Shown one piece after another: positions 24,843 through 34,658 of a DNA stretch of 64,000 nucleotides; the stretch's first letter is position 1, and each line of letters begins with the position of its first letter. Both the position numbers and the translations under genes were made by a program. Source of the DNA: Pseudisothecium myosuroides (lineage: Eukaryota; Streptophyta; Bryopsida; Hypnales; Lembophyllaceae); the NCBI GenBank assembly GCA_951799445.1, contig OX637293.1, positions 5,952,001 to 6,016,000 on the forward strand, given 5' to 3'. The notes under the pieces are model-generated. The model searched no databases. It had not been told where the DNA came from and saw nothing but the letters and a program-made list of their open reading frames with translations.

Positions 24843-25560
24843 AGAGTCTCTCGCTACCGAGAGGGGTTTCTCGGGGTTACAAAGTTGCGGGAAAAAAAAT
24901 TTGAATAAAAAATAAAAATAAAAGTTTTTTTTTTTTTCAAATTTTTTTTCCGCAACTTTGTGACTCCGGAAGGGGTCTCTCGGTACCGAGAGGGGTTTCT
25001 CGGGGTCACAAAGTTGCGAAAAAAAAATAAAAAAAATAGAAAAGTCCCAAACTTCAAACCTCGGGAGGGGGCTCTCGCTACCAAGAGCGGTTTCGTGGAG
25101 TTACAAAGTTGCGGAAAAAAATGGAAAAAATAAAAAAAATCTCTTTTTTTGCAAAGTTCCAAACTTCTAACTCTGGAAGGGGTCTCTCGGTACCGAGAGG
25201 GGTTTCTTAGGGTCACAAAGTTGCGATTTTTTTTTTAAAACTAGAAAACTAAAAACTAAATAAACAAATTGAGAGTCTCAAACTCCAAACTCCAAAAGGT
25301 CTCTCGGTAACAAGAGGGGTTCTCAGGGTGATGAAATTGCAAATTTTTTTTTAAAATTTTAAAAATTTAAAATAAAAAATAAATAGTTTTGAGAGTCCCA
25401 ATTTCCAAATCCTTCAAGGGGATTTTGGAGGGTGATGAAATCTCAACACAAAAAAAAAATTGAAAAAAAAAAAAAAAAAAAAATTGAAGTCCCAACCTCC
25501 ATACCTCCCAAGGGTCTTCTTTGTGCTGAAAGGGGTCTTTGATTCTCTAGAGGTGATAGA
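24843..25560. repeat. Tandem array with GGTACC-centred palindrome
   Basis: About six or seven degenerate units of roughly 105-130 bp. The best-preserved unit carries CTCTCGGTACCGAGAG (a perfect 16-bp palindrome), then GGGGTTTCTCGGGGT and ACAAAGTTGCG, then a poly-A/T tract. Palindromes sit near 24851, 24974, 25073 (degenerate), 25186 and 25304 (degenerate), with decay toward the right end. A minus-strand frame across the first units is a by-product of the repetition. Confidence 0.85.
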
Positions 25561-26105
25561 GTCACCACTAAGAATAAAAAAATAAAAAATGGATAGGGTA
25601 TATAGATAAGGTGTTTGGAAAACATTTGAAGTGCCTCAACTCTATTTCAAGCCAATTGACACATTTTTTAAAATTCACTAGCTATAAAGGTCTTCAATTC
25701 CTAAACCACGGTCATAGGTCTACACCCTGAAAATTACAAAAAATTGTGCCAAAAATTGAAGGCTCACAGGCTCTCGGGCTCTTGGGCTCACGTTCCAAAG
25801 CTCACAAAATACTACTCCCAGCTAGAAGTCAGCAAAATAACACTTTTTTTTATAATCGTATAATTCCTTCAAAAATAATGATTTTTCAATCAAATAACTT
25901 ATGTTCTCTTTCCTAATCACTCAACTACCAAAGTCCAAAATTTCAGCAAGAAAGACATATTTTGAGTGGAGATACTTAGAGTTATTTGAGGAATGTTGTT
26001 TTTTGAGGACATCTATAAAAAAAATACAAGCTGAGGTTCAAGAGAATTATATAAAAAAATGAACTTGAAATAGTAAAAGGTGGAATGTAACTTCATTGTT
26101 GTCTT

Positions 26106-26648
26106 TTAACCCCTACAGGCCCAATGCCATTTTTTTTGGGTCAAAAACCACTCAAAATTTCCATCTTTGTTGCGATTATTTTTAAAAAAAAAACTTTTTT
26201 TAGAATCTAACCATAGCATATTATACTTTACTTGTCTAAGATTATGCAGTAAAAAATTCATGAAGTTTGACTGTAGAGATTGGAAGATATTAGCATTCAA
26301 AGTTGGGGAGAAAAAATATTATGAACACTGTCTTGGAATTTTAGATGACTTCAACCGCCATTTGTGGATATGTTTTGCATTACAAACTTTGAATTAAATT
26401 TTATTTTATGTTGAAGAATTGAGTTGAAAGTTTAGGAAAAAATTTCAAAAAAAAACATTTGATTTTCATTCTTTAAAAAATTGTTAAGTAGAAGTAGATC
26501 TAAAATTGAAAGTAAAACTAAATTGTTAATAGCTCTTAAATGGGATTAAAACATAATAATTCCAATGATGAGATTGTTCTAGCAAGTACACTTAACCTTG
26601 TCAAACAATTTTTTTTGAAAAATTGTGAAAAAATTGCAGTCAGAAATG
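26106..26648 (-). mobile_element. TTAA-ended element fragment (inverted)
   Basis: It begins TTAACCCCTACAGGCCC and runs in the inverted orientation of the 0.9-kb family. It stops internally at CAGAAATGACTCCTA, where the adjoining element begins. The second terminus is missing, so it is a truncated copy. Confidence 0.7.
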
Positions 26649-27560
26649 ACTCCTAAAGGACCATTTGAGGGACAAATGGGATTTTGGGTAGGAACCTGAA
26701 ATCTCAATTTTTGTCCTGATTTTTTGTAACTTATTGTGAAGATAGAAAAAATGATTAGCTTTGTGGAAATATAATTTTTTTTCAATCGGTGCCCAAGAAC
26801 AAAAGTTATGCCAAATAAGCTCAAATTAGGGGAGAGGGGGCAAAAATAAAAAATAATAAAATTTGAATTATATTTTTTTTCTCATAGATTATGTTTTTGT
26901 CTCAACATGGAAGATTTGATTCATTCCATTTGGATATGTTATGAGAAAATTATGGACAATCTTGTTTTGGGGGCAATTAGAGCATCTTCTTGAAAAAATA
27001 AGTTGTAGAATTCATTTTTTAATGCAATTTTTACAATTTTTCAAAAAAAAAGTTCTACATGGTTGTTGTTTTTTGCTAAAATAATATTATCATTGGAATT
27101 AGTGCATTTTAATTTCATCTTAGAGATATTAATATTTTAGACTTTTCTTCTATCTCATACTTACTTCTATTTATTTAACAATTTTTTAAAGAATAAGAAT
27201 TAAGTTTTTTTGAATTTTTTTTCCTAGATTCTCAACTCAATTCTCCACCATAAAGATTTAAAACTCAAAAATTTGTAGTGCAAAAAATTAAATTTAAGAA
27301 GCTTCAAAGTCAAATAATCTAGCTAGCCCAGCAATGTGATGAAAAATTTATTTTTTTCACTTTAAAGGTAGATATCTTGCAATTTGTGCAAGAAAAAACT
27401 CTTAAAAAAATTCTACACATTCTCATACTAGTTAGGTGTAAGACCATATGGTTAGATGTGCAAAAAAAACGATTTTCAATTTTTTTTTACTTCTTTGCTA
27501 TAGAAATGGCAATTTTGAGTGTTTCTTGGTAGAAAAAAGGCCTCGGTCCTTGAGGGGTTC
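26649..27560 (+). mobile_element. 0.9-kb TTAA-family element, decayed ends
   Basis: The left end TCCTAAAGGACCATTTGAGGGACAAATGG has lost the first terminal bases and TTAA. The right end GGCCTCGGTCCTTGAGGGGTTC has TTCT in place of TTAA. Between them it is collinear with 4162-5068, including the block AAATGGCAATTTTGAGTG near 27506. It is non-coding. Confidence 0.75.
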
Positions 27561-28091
27561 TCTTAGTTTTGAACTTCTTAGTTGCTTTTTTGTTTAACAA
27601 AAAAGTAGTGTTGTTCTTAAAATGAATTTTTTCCCTTTTCATACTAAAATGAAAGCATCATAAAACTTGACAAATGCAATATGACTATAAAAAAAATATG
27701 AAATTCAATTCCAATTCCAACATAGCATGGAAGTTTGCTCTTGGATAGGCATTCTACAATAATGCACTCAATTATGGTGAGGGATTAATTGACTTTGTTG
27801 TCAAATGGAGACCTGAGAATTTCTCAAAGGAGTGAACATGTTGGTTTTTTATAGCGGGCTACTTCACTACCTCCAAATAGAGGCACCAAGGATGAAATTC
27901 TCTATCTAAAGTCCATCACGCTTAGATAGGTGAGCCATTCCTAACAAACACTTCATGCACACTAGTCACTTAAACGGGGTTTAACCTCCTTTTTTGTTCT
28001 TCTTTGGCATTCTACAAAGACAAGATCCTTTAGATTTTGATTGAATTTGGTCACAATTGACTTCACAACAACCTTTCAATCTACTATATAA

Positions 28092-28552
28092 GAGCATCTA
28101 CACTATTAGACAAAAAAAAGGCTTGGGGTGCTCTAAAAATTTAGGGCAAGCACTGCAAGTGGTCTTTTGTGAACTTCAATAACTTGATTCCCATTTGGAC
28201 TTAGAAAACCTTCCCTTAATTGGCGGTTCATTGAGCGTGCCTTTGATGCGCCCTACCAACAACTTGACTCAAGCCATATCACCTTGCTACTCCATTGCGC
28301 CCATGTCTTGCCATTGCTAGCAAAATCCCAATCAAAAACACAATCAATGCACTCTCCAAACAAAATGACTCCATCTTTGAGGCTCTCTGACCATTTGCAT
28401 GGCCACGCCAAGGTCATGTCCGGAGGTCTAATTAATTTTGACAAGACTAGGCTCCCATGTTCCGTTGACACCCTCACAGTGGAGTTACCAAGTTAACTAA
28501 TCCCCGGCTTTGGCATCCTAGTCCCTTACTTTGTCCAATAGTGTGGATGCTC
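28092..28552. mobile_element. TAA-flanked PIF/Harbinger-like MITE
   Basis: The termini GAGCATCTACACTATTAGAC and its inverted counterpart (ending GTGTGGATGCTC) match at 21 of 23 positions. They are flanked by TAA at 28089-91 and 28553-55. A 3-bp TAA/TTA duplication fits the PIF/Harbinger (Tourist) superfamily. The GC-richer middle (28240-28490) has short frames in both directions, none recognised. Confidence 0.75.
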
Positions 28553-28555
28553 TAA

Positions 28556-29247
28556 GAGCATCCTCAGTCCTAACGGTATATTGGCCTTCAAAATGTATTT
28601 TTAACTTTTAAATGGTGTAAAATTAGAATTTGAAATTTGTATCATTGGAAGCGCATATGAAAGCACTTTCAGGAAGTATAAGAAATGTGGCCACAATTCT
28701 TAACAATGTTAACTAGGGGGGGTTTTCCCTGTCAAAGGAAGGATAATCCTCCCCAGGATGCCTGGTAGGAGATTACGTTATAGTCCCTACCATCAAATTG
28801 GTCGTGTTGGCCCTTATTAGATTGGTTCTGCATTGGATGGGGCTATAGGAAAGTTGAGGTGGCCAATCCTTGTCTTTGGGGGGACTCAAATCTATAGTGT
28901 TGCATTGAATGAGCTACGACTTTTTCTTGACTTGGCCCTGGAAGGGCTCCTACTTTTGGGGGGAGCAAAAGGGATCCCCCCCAACGAAGGTTAATAATGT
29001 TATGTTTAAAGTGTCAATGGCCAAATTTTGCTTTAGTAATTGTAATTTGCCAAGACCTCTATAATTTCTCACTTTCACCTTGCTTTTGAAGTGGTTGTTT
29101 GATGTCTAAATTTGAATTTTCTTGCACCTACTCAAAGTGCTTTTGGATGCGCTTCCAATGATACAAATTTCAAGCTCTAATTATACATCATTCAAAAGTT
29201 AAAAATACAAGTGAAGAGACAAAATACCATTAGGATTGAGAGCATCT
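28556..29247. mobile_element. Foldback element with ~120-bp inverted ends
   Basis: The left end (about 28556-28680, GAGCATCCTCAGTCCTAACG onward) is matched inverted by about 29130-29247 (ending CCATTAGGATTGAGAGCATC). It abuts the preceding element at the shared TAA. The middle contains AATCCTCCCCAGGATGCCTGG, which recurs near 29411 (ATCCCTCCCTGGATGCCTGG), and a GGGGGGAGCAAAAGGGATCC block echoed inverted near 40600. It is non-coding. Confidence 0.7.
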
Positions 29248-30547
29248 CCACTCTTGCACTGGGGAGCCCCTCGGCCATTCAAATCCAGGGCCCGTGCTCC
29301 AAAATGGGCCCCATTATAGACTTGGAATCCAAAAGATAAAGCCCGGCCTTGCTCAAATACATAATCACATAACATTGTTAACTGACCATCAAACTTTTCT
29401 TGCCAAGAAGGTATAATCCCTCCCTGGATGCCTGGGAGGAATTATAGCCTTTAAATGCCATCAAATTCATTGGATGGTTTTGGTCATGCTTGTGTCAGTG
29501 CGCAGAGTTGTGAGTGGCTATTGCAAGACTTAATAGTAATTTCAACATGCTTGTGAGCTGTGAGAGGCTATTGCAAAAATTCAACTGTGTTTACAACAGT
29601 AATTTTAGAACCTTCAACGCTGGAGGTCTCCCACGTTATGGGGAAGCAAAAGAGACCCCCCCAGCGTTGCCTAAAATCCTCGCGGGCCCGCTCATCTCCT
29701 CTCGAAGCTTGGATTCTCCTTGTTTGACAATATCTTTGTCTCTTTTTAGAAAAGTTGAACCACTTTAGCAACTCCCACCAATGAGAATGCAAAGCTATTG
29801 GAGATATGGAGAGCAAGGGTACGGAACTACTGTACTTAGAAGGTGGAGCCCGGACGGAGAATGGAGCCCACAAAATGCCATTTGACGCGGCTATTTTTCA
29901 GAGCAAGAGTGACGATGTTCTGAGGATGCTCCGTACACTGCAATGACCAGAGGACCATACAGTAACGGGTCATCCCTATCTGGTTTGACTGACAAATACC
30001 AAACCGACAGTTTACAGATTTGAGATGTTTCAATAAAGCTTGAAGTTCAGAAGCACTGAGCTCCACCCTTTCGTCCGCATTTTACAAGTGCTACAGCATG
30101 CATAGCTGCGCGATTCGAGAAACACTCGAGCACGCGGAAGCAAGTCGACGACATTCAGGATCTTGTACGAATCGAAACAACGAGTTCTTCTTAAGAATTC
30201 GTGAGAATTCGTCGTGCATGCTTCTGTCATGGAAAACTTTGGTTACTAAGTCGTAGCTGGAGCTCTTTCTCAAGTGCATCAACTCTTCCGTGCCAAGCAC
30301 TCGTTATTTAAATGCAAGGTTCCGTACATTTCTACCGGTCAATGCGAATTCCAAGCTAGTCTTGCCTGCAATTAAAAACGACACCAAACCTTTCGCATAT
30401 TAGTTCACTGGGCTCTCTGCAACCACACAAACTTCAAGTGCCCAGCTTGATCGATCATCAAGGAGGGCGAGTTTCTAGAGATCGCTGTTTGATTATCCTT
30501 GAAGAAGATCGAATTGAAAGAGTTTGAGCTCATTTGGAATGATCTGA

Positions 30548-30727
30548 TGTTCGTATGCTGTCGATAGAAAGGCTTTGCGCCAATTACGAATGAAGAGTGC
30601 GTTTAGGTGTTCGTATGCTGTTGATAGAAAGGCTTGGCGCCAGTTGCGAATGAAGAGTGTGTTTAGGTGTTCGTATGCTGTTGATAGAAAGGCTTGGCGC
30701 CAGTTGCGAATGAAGAGTGAGTTCAGG
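30548..30727 (+). repeat. Three exact-period 60-bp repeats in gene B leader
   Basis: Units 30548-30607, 30608-30667 and 30668-30727 each start TGTTCGTATGCTG and contain GATAGAAAGGCTT and CGAATGAAGAGTG. A partial fourth start follows. Copy A has one unit (about 14495-14555). A 20-residue repeat frame exists through the array but is not joined to the channel frame. Confidence 0.95.
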
Positions 30728-30925
30728 TGTTCGTATGCTCCAATTCCAGGAACTCAAGAATTTCAGGGCTTGCTATGGCAGATTGCTGCAAATAGGTGAG
30801 AATTGCTGGCAATATTTCCTCAACGCGGCGAAGTTCTAGCTCCGGAAACGAGACGTGGAGGTCCTCTGTTGTATTCGGTCTCCTGAAGGTGAAGATTTGA
30901 GGTTGAGGGCGAAGACTGGCTAGCG

Positions 30926-33646
30926 ATGGCGCCCAAGCTGAACGTGCACCGGAACACGGTCTACGGCCACCCCGAATGGGCGAGGCACAAATCGCCCTGG
31001 CGTCACGGTCGTCAGATGCTGTCCATCGTCTCCTCGGGGATCATCGCAGCGCTGGCTCCCCCCGTCCTCCTGTCCACGGTCGCTGCTGCGTTCGTGACCC
31101 TGATCAACTATGGCGTTATGGAGCACCAATTCGCCAGCTGGGTGCCCATGTTCCGAATCGCCATCACGCCGTTCACTCTATTGTCGCCCGTGCTGGCGCT
31201 CCTGCTGGTGTTTCGGACGAATGCGTCGTATCAGCGCTTTGATGAGGCGAGGAAGGTGTGGGGATCCAATAACACTCGATGCCGAGACCTCGCGCGACAG
31301 GTACACGGCCTTGGCCCTGCTTTTCATTGGCAGAATTGCGTGCAAGCGTTCTGTTTCCTTTTGGGATTTCGACAAAATTGCTTGCAATTGCCCTGTTTCC
31401 CGTCTGGATTTCGACAGAGTTGCGTGCAATTGCCCTATTTTCCATCGAGATTTTTGATAAATTTGCGTGCAATGCCCTGTATCCCATCGGGATTACGACA
31501 GAATTGATTGCAATTGCCCAGCTTCTCATCTGGATTTCCTCAGATTAGTGCGCAAATGCTCTGGAATTTCCACAGATTTGCTCGCAATTGCCTTGTTTTC
31601 CATTGAATTTAAGTTATTTATCAAATTCTCCCTGAATTTGCGTGCAATTTGCCCTCTTTCTCATCGAACTTTCCACAGGTTTGAGTGCAATTGTTCATCA
31701 CAGCTTTTCCGGTTCTGAGTGAGATTTGGGGTGTCAATTGGGAAACTGGCGTTACAGGTGTTGTCGTGGGTGTCGATGGCGGAGGATAAGGAGAAGAAGG
31801 ATCTGGTGCTGCGGTATTTGAAGGCGTATCCGTATTTTCTCAAGCATCACTTGACGAAGGGGGGCAGCATTGGGGAGCTGGTGAACATCCTGCACCAGAG
31901 CGAGGTGGAGGCTATTACTTTGGCTCAGAGTCGACCCATTTACGTGCTTCAGGTTTGTATTAGCCTTTCCAAAACATTTTCCAGTCAATTTATTTTGGAG
32001 GATAAGAAGAAGTGGCACGTAACCCAATTGGATTCGTATTTTTTGGACTCGTATTAATGTAGTTATGAATTTTAGAAGTTAGAATTGGTGGAGGTGATCT
32101 GAACCTTGAAGACTTCATTGGACTCACTTTGCTAACATCACTTCGAACCTAAACCCAAATGGACCACTTAAAGAATTTTAGCCAACATCAATGCTTTTGA
32201 ATAAGCATGTGTGGCACACCTTTGTTTGCTTTGTATGCAACAAATTCAATTAAAGCTTGTTAATTTGTGCTTGTTGCTATTCCGTTGTCGGTAATGCTAG
32301 ATTGATTCTTGTGTGGTGAGCTAGGGCTTGTACCATGAGTAATTCGGTGGATATCCATAGAACTTGCAATTGCAGAATGTCATTAGGAAGGGTTGAGTGC
32401 TGATTCAAAATTTGAGAAATTTGTTCAAATTATAATAGGAAACCATGCTCAGAACCATTGCTTAGATTAGTTATTTTTTTGACTAATATGAATTGCTCAA
32501 TTTCTCTGAAATTTTTGTCATAGGAGTGCCACACTTACTCATTTTCTAGCATGGACCATAGCCCTTACATGAACTCAAATGTAATGTCTGATGTGCACGG
32601 AGTATTACAATGCTTCAATAATTATAAATTGTTGAAACGATGGAGCTTCGGTACAAAGCAGTGTAAACTTTCTAAAAGAAATCCTCTCTTTGTGAACATC
32701 CACACAAATGAAACAAATGAGTCGCATACTATGAATTAGTGAAGAATGAATGATTGAAATTCTGAGTGTGGCAGGGTGGATTCAAAAAGCAATGTCAAAT
32801 CGCTAACCTAGTGTCCTAATTTAATCGGATCAATTGTGTCATGAATTGCATGTTGGAGTACTAAAGTTGAACCACTCTAAATTCCATTTAAATGGCAATT
32901 TCATTGAGTTTCATTCTTGCAAATTGTTCGAAATCAAGGCTGTTCAAAATCGATCTATAATAGCAAAAACAAACTACATGCAACATTGTAGTGCACACAC
33001 CTCTAATATTCTTAGTTCTACCACATTGATGTTTGTGCTGAAGCAAACGCCGGCATTTTTTTGGCAGGTCATCTCCGAGGCTATCAACAAGTGTCGCGTG
33101 GGCGAACACGAGAGGGTGTCAATGAATTCAAACCTCACCCAGTTCCACGACAACGTGGGTGCCTGCGAGCGGATCTTTATGACCCCCATTCCAGTGGCCT
33201 ATACCCGACTGACGTCGCGCGTCTTGATGTTATGGCACTTGGCCCTCCCCTTTGGCTTATGGGGTACATGTGGGTGGATGACCGCACCTACGACGTTCAT
33301 GAGCGCGGTGGCCTTGTTTTACATCGAGCAAGTGGGCGTGATGATCGAGGAGCCCTTTTGGATTCTGCCTCTCGAAAGCATCTGCAACGGCATCACGACG
33401 GCCATCGATGGGATGTGTGTGGCGCACGAGGAGGCCGTGGTGATGTTGTGGGGGCTGAGCGAATCAAAACCACCACCGCCACCACCACATGGGAGTACAT
33501 TGCAAGCGCAGCGGTTGCCCAAGCAGGAGCAAATCGTGTTGAAAGTTAATCCAAACAAAGCGGCTGGTGCAGGGCATGCGCATTCGTACTCGGACATGAG
33601 TGTTGTGATTCAAAGGAGCCCGGGAAGTACCAAGACTAATTACTGA
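30926..33646 (+). CDS. Bestrophin-like (VCCN1-type) anion channel, copy B
   Basis: Paralogue of the gene at 14746-17678 with the same structure. Exons 30926-31300, 31758-31952 and 33068-33646 are all joined in phase 0; introns are 457 and 1115 bp. The product is 382 aa, one residue longer because of an extra proline near the C-terminus. All family landmarks are intact: LLVFRTNASYQRFDEARKVW, IPVAYTRLTSR, IEEPF. The start at 30926 is favoured because an in-frame TGA lies twelve codons upstream with no ATG between. No splice site or frame is broken, so both copies look functional. As in copy A, no transit peptide is visible in the predicted N-terminus. The role as an anion channel of an organelle membrane is family inference. 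Confidence 0.9.
31330..31705 (+). repeat. Intron-1 minisatellite, copy B
   Basis: Same array as at 15150-15535, with unit cores such as TTGCGTGCAATTGCCC and TTGCTCGCAATTGCC. Unit order is largely kept between copies but individual units differ by indels and substitutions. The array therefore predates the duplication and has since drifted. Confidence 0.85.
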
Positions 33647-33930
33647 TTCTTGGTATGATCTCGGTATGTAAAAACTACTAGCCCTCTTCATTAGTTTTAT
33701 TTTTTTTAATTTTATTTAGTTCGGATATGTAGAATGGGATCTTCACTAGAGTGATGAAGCTATTTACATCCATGAGCATGGATGAAACCTACAAATATGG
33801 ATGAGTTTACAACTATTCATCCAAATGTGTGCATTCATCCAAAACAATGATACTATCCCTAGATTTTGTAGCAGTTTAGTGATTTTAGGCCTTCGGGAAG
33901 GAGATGTATATTGTTGAATATTAGTTTGTA

Positions 33931-34658
33931 AAATTGAACAATCTAGAGAATCTTGTTGAGCACCCTTGAAATTGCGATCTTTAACTCCCAAATGTGCAAT
34001 ACCTTCTTTGAGCTTCTTGGAGTTTGCTCTAAATTCAACAAAAAGTCAAAAGTTTTGATAAGCTGATAATGAACTGAAAGTTGATAATGTTTGATTATGA
34101 GGGTGATTGACACCAAAAATGTGATGCCTTGGGCATTTAGGGGTGAACACCTTGTTTTGCAAACTTAAGCTTAAATTGAACAAGTGAGAGCTCTTTAACC
34201 CAATAAGGACGCTGCGGACAATAAGTGTCGGATGAATGACAAGGAATTCTCCAGTGTAGGGCAGAACTACAACTATTCATCCTTGGAATTTTTTGTGGAA
34301 AGTGGAGAACATCTACAGTAGCTTGACTTCCAATGAGTACTTTTGGATTTTTTTATTCCAATGACTCACGGTTACACAATGCATGATTTCCAGAGTCAAC
34401 CCCCGCGTCGTTACAGGATTAAGCCAATGACTCATGGGCTTCACACGTGAAAGTATGTCAGAGCTCTAATTTTTCTTGATTTACTTTGATTGGCAAGATT
34501 TTGCAACAAATTATTCGGAATATTATTAGAGATTTTGCAACAAATTCTTTGGCACTGCTCAAAGAAGATACTATGTCACCACTACTCAAGAATGTGTCCT
34601 AGGGAGTCACCAGTATTCAGAAACTATTTCAGAGGTAGCGCTGCAGCTGCAAGGCCGG
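33931..34658. other. Intergenic region / 3' end of TLS1-like gene
   Basis: No gene seen. CCTTGGGCATTTAGGGGTGA near 34126-34145 resembles one terminus of the TTAA-flanked family but has no partner here. The stretch next to 34658 may be the 3' UTR of the minus-strand gene. Confidence 0.4.

Larger units (their letters stand above)
29957..33930 (+). repeat. Segmental duplication, copy B
   Basis: Direct-orientation partner of 13945-18155; see that entry. The edges are where TCATCCCTATCT (29970) and GTTGAATATTAGTTTG (about 33915) stop matching the flanks. Confidence 0.9.

Noticed and set aside
24843..25560. CRISPR-like appearance of spaced palindromic repeats
   Set aside because: Units are long, degenerate and include poly-A tracts; the genome is a plant nuclear one and there are no unique spacers of even length.
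30575..30799. A repeated 20-residue frame (RQLRMKS..RCSYAVDRKAW) in the gene B leader
   Set aside because: It results from the 60-bp triplication; copy A has no equivalent frame and it is not continuous with the channel frame.
32834..33067. Continuous frame extending channel exon 3 upstream of 33068
   Set aside because: It reads through the intron up to the acceptor TTTTGGCAG; copy A has a broken frame there while the splice acceptor is conserved.
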